Source of the DNA: Bradyrhizobium lablabi
Lineage (GTDB): Bacteria; Pseudomonadota; Alphaproteobacteria; Rhizobiales; Xanthobacteraceae
DNA: 64,000 bases
NCBI RefSeq assembly: GCF_900141755.1
Contig: NZ_LT670844.1
Location: 6,792,501-6,856,500 of the forward strand
Reading direction: 5' to 3'
The notes under the pieces are model-generated. The model worked only from the letters and a program-made list of their open reading frames with translations. It did not search any database and was not told the origin of the DNA. Below are positions 44,201 to 54,753 of the stretch, piece after piece; the stretch's first letter is position 1, and every line of letters begins with the position of its first letter. Made by a program: the position numbers and the translations under genes.

Positions 44201-47200
44201 GGCCTCTGGGCCGAGACGTTCGGGCTCGAGCGTGTGGGCATCCATGACAACTTCTTTGATCTCGGCGGCCACTCGTTGCTCGTGACGCATCTGATCTCGA
44301 AAATCCGTGCTGCTTTCGACGTCGAGCTGCCACTCGGTACGCTGTTCGAAGTTTCTACCATCGCCGGGCTCGCCGAACGGCTCGACCAGGCCCAGGCGGC
44401 GGCACGACCGGCTCTCAGCCCAGAGCCGCGTCCGGAGGTGATCCCGCTTTCCTTCGCGCAAAGTCGGCTATGGTTCCTTAACCATCTCGAAGGACAAAGC
44501 CCGCGCTATAATCTCACGCTCGCATTGCGCATTCGCGGTACCCTCGACCGGGACGCCCTCGAATCCGCCCTCGCCGATTTGGTAGAGCGACACGAGAGTC
44601 TGCGAACCGTCTTCCCGGAAACGGCGGGCATACCGCGCCAGCTGATCCTTGATGCGGAAATCGCCCGGCCCATCCTCGCGGTGACGGCAACCACCGAGGC
44701 CGAGCTTCCACAGGCGCTCACGGCGGCCGCGAGCCGCGGCTTCGATCTCGCCGTCGACCCGCCGCTCCGCGTCGACCTCTTCGTCCTCACGCCGCACGAG
44801 CAGGTTCTGTTGCTGCTTGTTCACCATATCGCCGGCGACGGAGCGTCGCTCGGGCCGCTGGCTCGCGATCTCGCTACAGCCTATACCGCGCGTAGTGAAG
44901 GCAACGCGCCTATCTTTACGCCGCTGCCCTTGCAATACGCCGACTACACGCTTTGGCAGCACGCGCTGCTGGGCAACGAAGGTGATTCCGAGAGCCCAAT
45001 AGCGCGCCAGTTCGCGTACTGGAAGACGGCACTGCACGGTCTGCCGGAGCAATTGGAACTGCCGGTTGATCACTCCCGGCCGGCTGTTTCCAGCCATCAT
45101 GGCGATACTATCGCCTTCGAGATCGCGCCCGAATTGCACCGACGCCTGCTGATGCTGGCGCGCGAACAGCAGGCCAGCCTCTTCATGGTGCTCCAGGCCG
45201 GCCTCGCCGCGCTGCTTACCCGGCTCGGCGTGGGCACCGATATCCCGATCGGCAGCCCGATCGCGGGGCGAACCGATCACGCGCTCGACAACCTGATCGG
45301 ATTTTTCGTGAACACCGTGGTGCTGCGCACTGACACCGCCGGAAATCCCAGCTTCCGCGAACTGGTGGATCGCGTGCGCGCTACGGATCTCGACGCCTAC
45401 GCGAATCAGGATTTGCCGTTCGAGCGCCTCGTCGAGGCTATCAATCCGACACGGTCTCTGAGCCGCCACCCTCTGTTCCAGGTGATGCTGGCGTTCCAGA
45501 ACGCAGGCATGCCTAGTCTCGATATGCCCGGCCTCACCGCTGTGTCGCAACCGATGAGCATCGGAGTTGCCAAATTCGACCTAGCCTTGATCTTGACCGA
45601 GAGTGGTGTCACGCACGGCATGTCGGGAGGGATCGAAGGTAAAATCGAATACAGCACGGATCTATTCGAGCGGGAAACCGTCGAAGCCATCGCCGCGCGT
45701 TTGGTGCGCCTGCTCGAATCCGCAACCGCTGCGCCGGATGATCGAATTGGCGGCATAGACATTCTCGACCCCGCGGAGCGGCGTCGGGTGCTGGTCGAGT
45801 GGAACGACACCGCGCGCGCCGTGCCGCAGGCGACATTGCCGGCGCTGATCGAGGCGCAGGTCGCGCAGCGCGGTGACGCCACCGCCTTGGTGTGTGAGGA
45901 AACCACGCTGAGCTACGCAGCACTCAACGCCCGCGCCAACCAACTCGCGCATCTGCTGATCGCGCAAGGCGCCGGCCCCGAGCAGATCGTCGCTCTGGCA
46001 CTGCCGCGCTCGGCCGAGCTGATCGTCGGCCTGCTCGCCATCGTCAAGAGCGGCGCCGCCTATCTACCACTCGACCCAGATTATCCCGCCGACCGTCTCG
46101 CCTTCATGCTCGCCGACGCCAAGCCGGTGTGCCTCGTCACCAGCAATGCCGTCGCCCCGCGCCTGCCAGAGGCCGCCGCCCGTCTTGTACTGGATCATTC
46201 CGACACCGCCGGCATCCTCGCCGGTCAGCCCGACACTAATCCGCGCGACCAGGACCGCACCACACCGCTCACGCCGCTCAACTCGGCCTATGTCATCTAC
46301 ACCTCCGGCTCCACCGGAACCCCAAAAGCCGTCGTCGTCTCGCATATCGGCATCACCAGCCTCGCCGGAGCTCAGATCGAGCGGCTCGGCATCACTCCCG
46401 GCTCGCGCATCCTGCAATTCTCCTCGTCCAGTTTCGACGCTTCGATCATGGAACTGCTCATGGCGTTCCCTGCTGGCGCCGCGCTGATCGTCCCGCAGGC
46501 CGGCCTCATTGTCGGCGAGATCCTTGCCGATACGCTGACCCGGCACGCCGTCAGCCATGCGCTCATTCCGCCGGCGGTTCTCGCCGGCATGCCGACCGAG
46601 CGGCTCGAGCAATTCGGCACGCTGATCGTTGGTGGCGATGCCTGTCCGCCCGATATGGTGGCGCGCTGGTCGGAAGGGCGGCGGATGGTCAACGCGTATG
46701 GACCAACCGAAGCGACGATTTGCGCCACAATGAGCATGCCGCTCTCCGGCGCGGCGGATCCGCCGATTGGGCGTCCGATCTGGAACACGCGGGTCTATGT
46801 CCTGGACGATGGCTTGCAGCCGGCGCCGGTCGGAGTGGCGGGCGAACTCTATATCGCCGGCAGCGGTCTGGCGCGCGGCTACCTCAACCGCCCGGGCCTG
46901 ACCGCCGAACGTTTCGTCGCCGATCCGTTCGGACCGCCGGGCAGCCGGATGTACCGCACCGGCGATCGTGCGCGCTGGCGCCCCGAGGGCACACTGCATT
47001 TTCTTGGCCGTGCCGACCATCAGGTCAAGATCCGCGGCTTCCGCATCGAGCCCGGCGAGATCGAGGCCGCGCTCGGTCAGCATGATGGCGTCGCCCAGGC
47101 CGCGGTGATCGCCCGCGAAGACCGTGCTGGCGACAAGCGCCTCGTCGGATATGTCGTTCCCGCCGCTGGTCATGCGCCGGACGCGCCGATGCTGCGCCAG

Positions 47201-48772
47201 CATCTCGCGCGCACCTTGCCGGACTACATGGTCCCCGCCGCGTTCGTCGTGCTCGACGCGCTGCCACTCACGCCCAGCGGCAAGCTCGATCGCAACGCCC
47301 TTCCTGCCCCCGACCAACAACCCACCAACGAATACACACCACCGCGGACAGCACGGGAGGAGAAACTCTGCACGCTGTTCGCCGAGACGCTTGGGCTTGA
47401 GCGCGTGGGAATTCATGACAACTTCTTTGATCTCGGCGGCCATTCGCTGCTCGCCATCCGCCTCGGCCGCCGCATCCGCAACGAGATCCAGTCGGACTTC
47501 CCGATCACGGCGGTCTATACGACGCCCGTCGTCAGGGATCTCGCGGCGAGGCTCGATCTCGATGGACCTTCGGACGACACCCCGGACCTGTCCCGCGACA
47601 TCTTCCTGCCGTCGCACATCAAGCTGACCGGCGCGCGCGCGCCGAAGAATCCCAGGCGCATTTTCCTGACTGGAGCCACGGGCTTTGTCGGCAGTCATCT
47701 TCTCTCCACGCTGCTCCAGGAGACCGACGCGCATATCGCTTGCCATGTCCGCGCCGCGGACCGGCAATCGGCCGAGGCCCGTTTGCGACAGGCGCTCGAT
47801 AAGCGAAAGCTTTCGGCGTGCTGGGACGAGCGTCGTATCGAGATTTTGACCGGAAATCTCGGACATCCGGCACTCGGACTCGATGACAGGGGTACCCGCA
47901 TCGTGCGTGACGAGTGCGACGCGATTTATCATTGCGGCGCGAACGTGGAATTCCTTCATCATTATGCCGCGCTAAAGCCCGCCAATGTCGACAGCGTCCT
48001 CACGTTGCTCGATTGGACCGCGAATGGACGACCAAAGCGTCTGCACTATGTTTCCACCCTTGCGGTAATCGACAAAATTCAGTGCGGGCCGGTGTCGGAG
48101 CAGACCGACCTCACGTCGTGGCAGGGTCTCGCGAGCGGCTATGGTCAAAGCAAGTGGGTCGGCGACACGCTCGCCCGGCGGGCACAGGCTCGCGGCCTGC
48201 CGGTCTCGATCTATCGGCTGAGCAGCGTCACCGGCGATCGGGTGAATGGAATCTGCAACGAAACGGATCTGATCTGGCGGCTTGTCCGGCTCTATGCCGA
48301 GCTGGGGGCGATTCCCGACCTGGATCTTCTGCTGAACATGACGCCTGCGGATGACGTCGCGCGGGCAATCGTCCGGCTCGCGGGCAGCGAAGCGTCCTGG
48401 GGTAGCGTCTATCACCTGATGAGCAGCGAACCGCTCCATGTGCAGGAGGTCCCGCGGATCTTTCACCGGCTCGGCCTGCGGCTCGAGCTCGTGTCGCTCG
48501 ATCGATGGATGGACATTGCGCGACGGCGGCTTGCGGAAACGCAGGACGATGATCTCGCAGCTGTCCTGTCCATCGTGTCAAAAGAGGACACGTCGCGATC
48601 GCACCCCGAGATCGCGTCCGACTTCACGCAGGAACAATTGGCTGCGGTGAACGCGCCGATTGCCCCGGTCAGTCCCGCCCTTCTTGAACGCTATTTCGCC
48701 AGCTTGCGGCTTCCTGAAGTTGTGTCCGATGCTCGGGTGCCAGCAACCGCGAATGAGCAGCGAGCAGGTTAG
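41255..48772 (+). CDS. Nonribosomal peptide synthetase C-A-T-C-A-T-reductase
   Basis: About 2505 aa. C1 (~res 10-440) has HHIVWDG near 140 and resembles the starter condensation domain of EntF. A1 (~450-955) has A3 core [11 protein letters not shown]1 Ser is in LGGHSLL near 1007. C2 (~1063-1490) has HHIAGDG near 1189. A2 spans ~1508-2013; T2 Ser is near 2064. The terminal thioester reductase (~2135-2500) has [10 protein letters not shown] and YGQSK. My alignment to GrsA gives codes DAWQFGLIQK (close to Gln codes I recall) and DAMLIGAICK (unassigned, hydrophobic or aromatic guess). No thioesterase or epimerase is present. The reductase would release an aldehyde or alcohol. GTG 41255 has GGGGAAG upstream; an earlier ATG would overlap mbtH. 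Confidence 0.95.
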   Translation: MDAISNSSQILPLTAAQAGMWFAQKFGSPDSIFNLAESIEIHGPIDPALFEAALRQAGMEAETVRVSFIEQNDGPRQVISPRLDTTFPFIDVSSEPDPRAAAENWMMAEVARPVDLLKGPLWVCALFKAAPDRYFWYHRGHHIVWDGFAGGLFARRVAEIYTAFAEGRSPEEGTFGPLELLLEEETAYRSSERFARDRQYWVERFADRPVALSLADQRRQNVGGLLRQTIHLSAESVQALRATAQVSGATLPQIMIATTAAYLYRVTGVEDLVIGLPVVARPKGRLRCVPGMVANAVPLRLAMRPDMSATSLIREVGRTVREAIRHQCYRYEDLRRDLNLLPTNQHLFTTLINIEPFDYDLRFAGHPATPHNLSNGSADDLGVFVYDRGDGKGLRIDFDANPALYSAKDLADHQRRLVRLVDAIVRDPGRPIGGIDILDAAERRRVLVEWNDTARAVPQTILPALIEAQVAQRGDAIALVCEDATLSYAALNARANQLAHLLIAQGAGPEQIVALALPRSAELIVGLLAIVKSGAAYLPLDPDYPADRLAFMLADAKPVCLITSTAIAQRLPEPAPRLVLDHPDTAGILSRQPDTNPRDQDRTTPLTPANSAYVIYTSGSTGTPKAVVVSHGGLLNHMLWMMSEYPVSEEAQVLSRTSVSFDAAGWEIWLPLLSGSALNVAPAHVTRDPQQLIDYIKHQGITVAQFVPSLLAATSELISRADTHCLKHVFVGGEALASHLAREVTSAWNVRLVNLYGPTETTIQVMSWPWQQDGDSQFAPIGRPIWNTRVYVLDDGLQPAPVGVAGELYIAGSGLARGYLNRPGLTAERFVADPFGPPGSRMYRTGDRARWRPEGTLHFLGRADHQVKIRGFRIEPGEIEAALGQHDGVAQAAVIAREDRAGDKRLVGYVVPAAGHAPDAPMLRQHLARTLPDYMVPAAFVVLDALPLTPSGKLDRNALPAPDQQSTNEYTPPRTATEKVLAGLWAETFGLERVGIHDNFFDLGGHSLLVTHLISKIRAAFDVELPLGTLFEVSTIAGLAERLDQAQAAARPALSPEPRPEVIPLSFAQSRLWFLNHLEGQSPRYNLTLALRIRGTLDRDALESALADLVERHESLRTVFPETAGIPRQLILDAEIARPILAVTATTEAELPQALTAAASRGFDLAVDPPLRVDLFVLTPHEQVLLLLVHHIAGDGASLGPLARDLATAYTARSEGNAPIFTPLPLQYADYTLWQHALLGNEGDSESPIARQFAYWKTALHGLPEQLELPVDHSRPAVSSHHGDTIAFEIAPELHRRLLMLAREQQASLFMVLQAGLAALLTRLGVGTDIPIGSPIAGRTDHALDNLIGFFVNTVVLRTDTAGNPSFRELVDRVRATDLDAYANQDLPFERLVEAINPTRSLSRHPLFQVMLAFQNAGMPSLDMPGLTAVSQPMSIGVAKFDLALILTESGVTHGMSGGIEGKIEYSTDLFERETVEAIAARLVRLLESATAAPDDRIGGIDILDPAERRRVLVEWNDTARAVPQATLPALIEAQVAQRGDATALVCEETTLSYAALNARANQLAHLLIAQGAGPEQIVALALPRSAELIVGLLAIVKSGAAYLPLDPDYPADRLAFMLADAKPVCLVTSNAVAPRLPEAAARLVLDHSDTAGILAGQPDTNPRDQDRTTPLTPLNSAYVIYTSGSTGTPKAVVVSHIGITSLAGAQIERLGITPGSRILQFSSSSFDASIMELLMAFPAGAALIVPQAGLIVGEILADTLTRHAVSHALIPPAVLAGMPTERLEQFGTLIVGGDACPPDMVARWSEGRRMVNAYGPTEATICATMSMPLSGAADPPIGRPIWNTRVYVLDDGLQPAPVGVAGELYIAGSGLARGYLNRPGLTAERFVADPFGPPGSRMYRTGDRARWRPEGTLHFLGRADHQVKIRGFRIEPGEIEAALGQHDGVAQAAVIAREDRAGDKRLVGYVVPAAGHAPDAPMLRQHLARTLPDYMVPAAFVVLDALPLTPSGKLDRNALPAPDQQPTNEYTPPRTAREEKLCTLFAETLGLERVGIHDNFFDLGGHSLLAIRLGRRIRNEIQSDFPITAVYTTPVVRDLAARLDLDGPSDDTPDLSRDIFLPSHIKLTGARAPKNPRRIFLTGATGFVGSHLLSTLLQETDAHIACHVRAADRQSAEARLRQALDKRKLSACWDERRIEILTGNLGHPALGLDDRGTRIVRDECDAIYHCGANVEFLHHYAALKPANVDSVLTLLDWTANGRPKRLHYVSTLAVIDKIQCGPVSEQTDLTSWQGLASGYGQSKWVGDTLARRAQARGLPVSIYRLSSVTGDRVNGICNETDLIWRLVRLYAELGAIPDLDLLLNMTPADDVARAIVRLAGSEASWGSVYHLMSSEPLHVQEVPRIFHRLGLRLELVSLDRWMDIARRRLAETQDDDLAAVLSIVSKEDTSRSHPEIASDFTQEQLAAVNAPIAPVSPALLERYFASLRLPEVVSDARVPATANEQRAG
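43590..44181 (+). repeat. 592-bp intragenic repeat, NRPS module 1
   Basis: Covers the C-terminal part of A1 (from [15 protein letters not shown] to the linker before T1). Identical to 46761-47352 at an offset of 3171 except one base I found near 44151 (Ser versus Pro codon in the linker). Confidence 0.93.
46761..47352 (+). repeat. 592-bp intragenic repeat, NRPS module 2
   Basis: Second copy of the A-domain end block, see 43590-44181. The A-domain starts (about 42555-43147 and 45740-46340) are also very similar but carry scattered differences, whereas the cores between (43148-43589 and 46346-46760) are unrelated at DNA level. Confidence 0.93.
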
Positions 48773-48799
48773 TGGGGTTAGGGATAGGGAGAGCACAAT

Positions 48800-50221
48800 A
48801 TGGCACGGTTTCTCATCGCCGCCACCTCGGTACCCGGTCACGTCTTCCCCTTGTTGGCCGTTTCCCAACACCTCGTCAGTCGCGGCCACGAGGTCGTCGT
48901 GCATACTGGGAGCGTGTTCAGGGAGCGAGTGGAGGCGACCGGCGCGCGATTCGTCGCGTTCCGCCCGGAAATCGACATCGACTATCGGCGACTTGACGAT
49001 CATTTTCCCGAACGCCGCAAGCTCGCACCAGGCCCCGCTCAACTCTGCTTCGGATTGAAGCACTTCTTCGCCGATGCAATACCGTATCAGAGCGCCGGGA
49101 TACGCGACATCCGCCGCGAGTTCCCGGTGGATGCGATCATTGTCGATGCGATGTTCTGCGGGACCTTTCCACTCCTGCTCGGACCATCGGAGCAAAGAGT
49201 CCCGATCGTCGCGCTCGGAATCACGGCTCTCGCACTGTCGAGCCCGGACACCGCACCCTTCGGCACAGCGCTTCCACCGGCGCTCACGCCGGAGGACCGC
49301 ACGCGCAATGTTGCGATGAACAATCATTTACAACAAGCGATTTTCAGCTCAACGCAGCGATACTTCGACGACATCCTCGCGAAGCACGGATCGCACCCTC
49401 TGCCGGCATTCCTTTTCGACGCCATGATTACGCTGCCTGATCTGTATTTGCAGCTCACGGCCAAGGCATTCGAATATCCGCGCGGCGAAATGCCCGACAG
49501 CATCCGCTTCGTCGGACCGCTGCTGCCGCCGCCATCTACCGACGTCCGCCTGCCGCCTTGGTGGGACGACCGCGAAAAAGCCGGTTCGATCGTGCTCGTC
49601 ACCCAGGGCACCGTCGCAAACGAGGATCTTGGGCGGCTTGTCGGGCCAACTCTGACGGCGCTGGCGAACGAGGATCTGACCGTGATCGCAAGCACCGGTG
49701 GCCCACCCGTCGAGTCGATCCCCGTGGCGTTGCCGCCCAATGCGAAGGCTGGGACATTCTTGCCGTTCGACCGCCTGCTCCCGAAAGTGAGCGTCATGGT
49801 GACCAATGGCGGTTATGGCGCCGTCACTCACGCGCTCAATCTCGGTGTGCCTTTGGTCGTAGCCGGGGATAGCGAGGAAAAACCGGAAATAGCCGCGCGG
49901 GTCGCGTGGGCTGGCGCCGGCATCAATCTCGGCACCGGCCGGCCATCGGCCTCGCAGATACGCGAGGCGGTCCGCGCCGTACTCACGAAGCCGCAATACC
50001 GACATCGCGCGCAGGCGCTGCGCACCGCATTCGCCCGCCACAACGCTCGTGACGAGATTGCGGAACTGGTCGAAGACCTTGCGGCCGGCGAGACGGCGGC
50101 GAGCGGTCACGGAAATACACGTCGCGGGCTCCGCTCTGTCGACGCTCCGGCGGGGGGTGCAAGCCGCCAGGCTGTCGACGTGGACACCGGTTCGATACGC
50201 GCGATGTCGAGAACGATTTGA
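48800..50221 (+). CDS. GT1-family (UGT/MGT-like) glycosyltransferase
   Basis: 473 aa, GT-B fold. N-terminal acceptor domain MARFLIAATSVPGHVFPLLAVSQHLVSRGHEV; C-terminal sugar-nucleotide domain with VLVTQGTVANED, LPFDRLLPKVSVMVTNGGYGAVTHALNLGVPLVV (His/Gly-rich donor motif with Asn in place of the usual His) and a following DSEEKPE. It resembles macrolide and rhamnolipid glycosyltransferases and likely glycosylates the NRPS product or confers self-resistance. About 45 C-terminal residues are a disordered-looking tail. ATG 48800, 27 bases after the NRPS. Confidence 0.9.
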   Translation: MARFLIAATSVPGHVFPLLAVSQHLVSRGHEVVVHTGSVFRERVEATGARFVAFRPEIDIDYRRLDDHFPERRKLAPGPAQLCFGLKHFFADAIPYQSAGIRDIRREFPVDAIIVDAMFCGTFPLLLGPSEQRVPIVALGITALALSSPDTAPFGTALPPALTPEDRTRNVAMNNHLQQAIFSSTQRYFDDILAKHGSHPLPAFLFDAMITLPDLYLQLTAKAFEYPRGEMPDSIRFVGPLLPPPSTDVRLPPWWDDREKAGSIVLVTQGTVANEDLGRLVGPTLTALANEDLTVIASTGGPPVESIPVALPPNAKAGTFLPFDRLLPKVSVMVTNGGYGAVTHALNLGVPLVVAGDSEEKPEIAARVAWAGAGINLGTGRPSASQIREAVRAVLTKPQYRHRAQALRTAFARHNARDEIAELVEDLAAGETAASGHGNTRRGLRSVDAPAGGASRQAVDVDTGSIRAMSRTI

Positions 50222-50351
50222 TCCGCCCCGATGCTTCAATAGTCTCCTCCGTACTCACTGCGGAGACCCCGCTATTGTTGACGCTAACGCTGGCCGTCAC
50301 ATTCGGATGCGATGCCGCTCCGTCAGTGTGGATCCAAAGGAAGGCAATGGG

Positions 50352-51605
50352 GTGAAAAAGCCGTCGCTGAGGCCCGCTTGGATCGCCCTCCTAATGCTCG
50401 TCGTCACAGTGTGTGTTTACATCTTCGCGGTGATCGGCGCGAAGCGTCAGCAGATCGAGGCGGTCGCAACGCAACTCCCCGACCCAAGACGGGACACGGA
50501 CGGGCCCTTGGGCGCCGCACCGATTGCCACGACGCTCGCCCGAGCCGAACGGCATTCGATAACCGAGACGCTCGCGGTTACCGGATCCCTCGTGGCCCGA
50601 GAGGAGATTGTCGTCGGTACCGAACTCGACGGGCTACGCATTGTCGAGATCCTGGCCGACGTCGGCGATCGCGTCGAACAAGGCCAGGTGCTCGCCCGCC
50701 TCGACGCCACTATGCTCCGGACACAGCTCGCGCAAAACACTTCGATGATCGCGATAGCCGAGGCGTCGATTGCGCAGATGAAGGCGTCGATCGCCGAGGC
50801 GCAGGCCACCGAAGCCGAAGCGGCGGACGCGCTGAAACGTACGCAAACATTGGGCGCCACCGGCACGACCTCTCCGGTGCAGCTGCTGGCGCGCGAGACC
50901 CAGGCCAAGGTCGCCGCCGCGAAGGCCACCGCCGCCGAGGCGAATTTTCGCATCGCCAAAGCCGAACAAGCGCTTGCGGAGGCGCAACGCAGCGAGATCG
51001 ATCTGAAAATCGCGCGAACCGAACTGAAGGCGCCGGCTGCCGGGACTATCTCGCGCCGCGCCGCCCGCCTGGGCGCTGTAGCCAGCATGGCGGGCGAGCC
51101 TCTATTCCGGATCGTACGCAACAGTGAAATCGAATTCGACGCCGAGGTTCCGGAAACGATGCTCTCGCAGATCGTGCCAGGCCAAACCGTTGAAGTTTGG
51201 CTGGCCGGCGTCAGCGAGGCCATCGGCGGTCATGTGCGGCTGGTCGATCCGACCGTAGACAAAATGAGCCGGCTCGGCCGCGTCGCGGTCGCGCTCTCGC
51301 GCCATCCGGCCATGAGGGCCGGTATTTTTGCTCGCGGTAACATTACACTTGGCAGGCGACAAGCCGTCACCGTGCCGTTGTCGGCCGTCCTCTTCGGCAA
51401 GGAAGGCACCTATGTCCAGCTTGCAACGAACAATGTCGTCGAAATCCGCAACGTCGAAACTGGCTTCAAACGCGGCACCCGTGTCGAGATCGTAAACGGT
51501 CTGATCGAAGGCCAGGAGGTCGTCGTCCGAGCCGCAGCCTTCGCCAGGCCGGGCGAACGGATTGCGCCCGTCCGCATTGACGCGAGAGCCGCGGGAGGCG
51601 GTTGA
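50352..51605 (+). CDS. RND efflux periplasmic adaptor (membrane fusion protein)
   Basis: 417-aa HlyD/AcrA-type adaptor. N-terminal membrane anchor (AWIALLMLVVTVCVYIFAVIG), lipoyl-like half DVGDRVEQGQVLARLDATMLRTQL, a long Ala-rich coiled-coil hairpin (~110-210), the second lipoyl half TELKAPAAGTISRRAARLG and beta-barrel domain. GTG 50352 with AAGGAAGG is preferred; no good ATG exists. It links the pump to an outer-membrane channel not encoded here. Stop and next start are one base apart. Confidence 0.9.
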   Translation: MKKPSLRPAWIALLMLVVTVCVYIFAVIGAKRQQIEAVATQLPDPRRDTDGPLGAAPIATTLARAERHSITETLAVTGSLVAREEIVVGTELDGLRIVEILADVGDRVEQGQVLARLDATMLRTQLAQNTSMIAIAEASIAQMKASIAEAQATEAEAADALKRTQTLGATGTTSPVQLLARETQAKVAAAKATAAEANFRIAKAEQALAEAQRSEIDLKIARTELKAPAAGTISRRAARLGAVASMAGEPLFRIVRNSEIEFDAEVPETMLSQIVPGQTVEVWLAGVSEAIGGHVRLVDPTVDKMSRLGRVAVALSRHPAMRAGIFARGNITLGRRQAVTVPLSAVLFGKEGTYVQLATNNVVEIRNVETGFKRGTRVEIVNGLIEGQEVVVRAAAFARPGERIAPVRIDARAAGGG

Positions 51606-51606
51606 T

Positions 51607-54600
51607 ATGGCCCTCGACATCTCTGCCTGGTCGATTCGCAAGCCGATTCCGCCGTTGGTGTTCTTTGTCGTCTTGATCGTGCTCGGCGTGGTCAGCCTGC
51701 AGACCCTGCCGATCACGCAGATGCCCAACATCGACATCCCCATCGTCACCATCACCATCACCCAGACGGGTGCTGCGCCGAGCGAGTTAGAAACGCAGGT
51801 CACGAAGAGCGTCGAGAATGCGGCGTCCGGGGTCGTAGGGGTCAAGCACATAACGTCGAGCATCTCTGATGGGGTGTCCGTCACGACAGTCGAATTTCAA
51901 TTGGAGACACCGGCCGATCGTGCGGTGAATGACGTCCGCAACGCGATGGCGAACATCCGGTCGGAGCTGCCGCAGAGCATCGAGGAACCCTCGATACAGC
52001 GGGTCGAGGTCGAAGGGATGGCGATCGTCACCTATGCAGCGTCGATTCACTCGCAGACGGCTGAGCAGGTGTCCTGGTTCGTCGACGACGTCATCGCGGG
52101 GACGCTGCAGGGCGTTCGCGGCGTCGCGCAGGTCAAGCGCGCGGGCGGCGTCGACCGTGAAATCCGGGTATCGCTGCTGCTCGACCGGCTGATGGCGCTT
52201 GGCATCACCGCGCCGGACGTGAATGAGCAGCTGCGAGCCACGAATGTCGATCTCGCCGGCGGGCGCGGCGAAGTGGGGTCGCAAGAGCAAACCATACGGA
52301 TGCTCGCGGGCGCCGCGACGGTCGAGGAACTGGCCAATCGCACGATCGTGCTGCCGGGTGGTCGAAAGACCAGGTTGAAGGAGATTGCCACGGTCACCGA
52401 TGGCGGGGCGGAAGCACGCAGCTTCGCCAGCCTCAATGGGCAACCGGTCGTCGCCTTTAGCATTTACCGCGCCAAAGGCTTCTCCGATGTGACGGTCGCG
52501 GAGGCCGTCGCGAACAAGCTGCAGACGCTCACGAACGATCATCCCGAGCTGTCGGTATCCGAGATTGACAGCACGGTGCGCTATACCAAGACCGACTATC
52601 GCGCCACCATGCAGACATTGGCCGAAGGCGCAATCCTGGCGGTCGTCGTCGTGCTGATTTTTCTGCGCGACCTTCGAGCGACGGCGATTTCCGTACTCGC
52701 GATACCGCTGTCGATTCTTCCGACCTTCTGGGCGATGGATATCCTCGGGTTTTCGTTGAACGCCGTCAGTCTGCTGGCGATCACGCTCGTCACCGGCATC
52801 CTGGTCGATGATGCCATTGTCGAGATCGAGAACATCGTCCGGCACATGCGCATGGGCAAATCAGCCTATCGCGCCTCGCTCCAGGCAGCGGACCAGATCG
52901 GGCTCGCGGTAGTCGCGACGACCATGACCATCGTCGCGATGTTCATGCCGGTCAGCTTCATGGGCGGCATCGCTGGCCAATATTTCAAGCAATTCGGTCT
53001 CACGGTCGCCATCGCGGTCACATTCTCTCTGTTGGTCGCGAGGCTGATAACGCCCCTGCTGGCGGCATATTTCCTGTGCCACCGTCAGCACTGCGTCGAA
53101 GGGCACGGCGTCATTATGCGGCGCTATCTCCGCATGCTCGAGTGGTCGCTTCGCCACCGCTTCATCACGCTCGCGCTGGGGGCGCTGATCTTCCTGGGCT
53201 CGATCATGATTGCAGGGTCTTTGCCGTATGGCTTCCTGCCGACCAATGACCTGTCGCGTTCGGTTCTCCTGATCGAGCTGCCCCCGGGCGCGACGATCGC
53301 GGATACCCTGGCGACCGCGGACCGCATCACTGCATTGCTCAAGGAGCGGCCCGAAGTCAGGAACGTCTATGCGGTCGGCGGCGCCGCCGGCGCCAACGGG
53401 CTAAGCGTCACCGCTGGTGAAGTACGCAAGACCACCATCATCATAGACCTCGTCGCCCGCAGCAATCGGTCGCACGACCAGAAGGCATTCGAGCGCGACA
53501 TGCGTGCGACGCTCAGCGCGATCCCGGATATCCGCTACAGCTTCGGCAACGGCGGTGGCGGACGTGAATTCACGCTGATCCTCTCCGGGCCCAACGGCGC
53601 CGCTGTTGAGCAGGCGGCGCTGGCGGTGGAGCGCGAGGCCCGGCAGAAAGTATCCGTTCTCGCGAATGTCGTCTCGACTGCGGCGCTTGCCCGGCCGGAG
53701 ATTCGCATCGTGCCGAGGCTTGAGGAGGCTGCTGATCTCGGAATCACCGAGGCGCAGATTGCCGAAGCTGCGCGGATTGCAACGGTAGGCGATGTATCTG
53801 CAAATCTAGCGAAGTTCTCGGTCATCGACCGCCAGGTACCAATCCGCGTGCAACTCGACGAGCGGGCTCGGGGCGATTTATCGACCCTCGATACGCTGCG
53901 CATCAAGGCTAAGAACGGCACGACCGTACCGTTGGCGACGGTCGCCGACACCGGCTTCGGCGAGGGACCGACGACCATAGAACGCTATGACCGCAAGCGT
54001 CGCGTCGCAATCGAGGCTGATCTCGTCGGAAGCGCCCCGCTCGGCGAGGCGATCGAGCAGGTGATGGCGCTGCCCTCGGCACGAAACCTGCCCGCTGGCG
54101 TGACGATCTCAAGGTTCGGCGATTCAGAAATCATGGAAGAGGTCTTTTCGAGTTTCTCGCGCGCGATCGCTGCAGGCGTGCTCATGGTCCTCGCCGTCCT
54201 CGTTCTTCTCTTCGCCGACGCGATGCAGCCGATCACCATTATCTTTTCCATGCCGCTTTCGATCGGCGGAGCATTCCTTGCGCTGCTTCTGACCGGCAAT
54301 GCAATCAACCTCTCGGTCATCATCGGCTTTCTCATGCTGATGGGAATCGTGACGAAGAACGCGATCCTGCTCGTGGACTTCGCGATCACGGAAGTGGCGG
54401 GCGGCGTGGAGCGCACACAGGCATTGATCGAAGCCGGCCGCAAGCGCGCTCAACCCGTGATCATGACTACAGCAGCCATGACCGCAGGCATGGTTCCTTC
54501 TGCATTGGGAATCGGCGAAGGCGGTGCGTTCCGTTCCCCTATGGCGATCGCGCTGATTGGCGGGCTGCTGGCCTCGACCTTTCTCAGCCTTGTATTCGTG

Positions 54601-54711
54601 CCGGCCGCCTTTACGATCATGGACGACTTCGGTCGGATTTTGGGCAGCAAGCTTTCGCGCCTCATCGGACCGAAAAGGCGAAATGAGATGGACGGCGATG
54701 AGCCGGCCTGA
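51607..54711 (+). CDS. RND-family efflux pump (AcrB/MdtB-like)
   Basis: 1034-aa proton-driven exporter of the HAE1/AcrB group. First helix SIRKPIPPLVFFVVLIVLGVVSL, two large periplasmic loops, and the proton relay region GILVDDAIVEIENIVRHMR (two Asp of helix 4) with Lys in MGIVTKNAILLVDFA of helix 10. Twelve helices in the expected places. Placed directly after its adaptor, it probably exports the peptide product. Confidence 0.94.
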   Translation: MALDISAWSIRKPIPPLVFFVVLIVLGVVSLQTLPITQMPNIDIPIVTITITQTGAAPSELETQVTKSVENAASGVVGVKHITSSISDGVSVTTVEFQLETPADRAVNDVRNAMANIRSELPQSIEEPSIQRVEVEGMAIVTYAASIHSQTAEQVSWFVDDVIAGTLQGVRGVAQVKRAGGVDREIRVSLLLDRLMALGITAPDVNEQLRATNVDLAGGRGEVGSQEQTIRMLAGAATVEELANRTIVLPGGRKTRLKEIATVTDGGAEARSFASLNGQPVVAFSIYRAKGFSDVTVAEAVANKLQTLTNDHPELSVSEIDSTVRYTKTDYRATMQTLAEGAILAVVVVLIFLRDLRATAISVLAIPLSILPTFWAMDILGFSLNAVSLLAITLVTGILVDDAIVEIENIVRHMRMGKSAYRASLQAADQIGLAVVATTMTIVAMFMPVSFMGGIAGQYFKQFGLTVAIAVTFSLLVARLITPLLAAYFLCHRQHCVEGHGVIMRRYLRMLEWSLRHRFITLALGALIFLGSIMIAGSLPYGFLPTNDLSRSVLLIELPPGATIADTLATADRITALLKERPEVRNVYAVGGAAGANGLSVTAGEVRKTTIIIDLVARSNRSHDQKAFERDMRATLSAIPDIRYSFGNGGGGREFTLILSGPNGAAVEQAALAVEREARQKVSVLANVVSTAALARPEIRIVPRLEEAADLGITEAQIAEAARIATVGDVSANLAKFSVIDRQVPIRVQLDERARGDLSTLDTLRIKAKNGTTVPLATVADTGFGEGPTTIERYDRKRRVAIEADLVGSAPLGEAIEQVMALPSARNLPAGVTISRFGDSEIMEEVFSSFSRAIAAGVLMVLAVLVLLFADAMQPITIIFSMPLSIGGAFLALLLTGNAINLSVIIGFLMLMGIVTKNAILLVDFAITEVAGGVERTQALIEAGRKRAQPVIMTTAAMTAGMVPSALGIGEGGAFRSPMAIALIGGLLASTFLSLVFVPAAFTIMDDFGRILGSKLSRLIGPKRRNEMDGDEPA

Positions 54712-54753
54712 TCACGTGATCCTCGCCACCGCATTCATCATCGTTGAGGCGTC

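Noticed and set aside
43430..44461. Long open frames antisense to the NRPS (also 44468-45550, 46064-47962, 41276-42769)
   Set aside because: They mirror the GC-rich coding strand; two are the same because the A domains repeat. No ribosome sites or family similarity.
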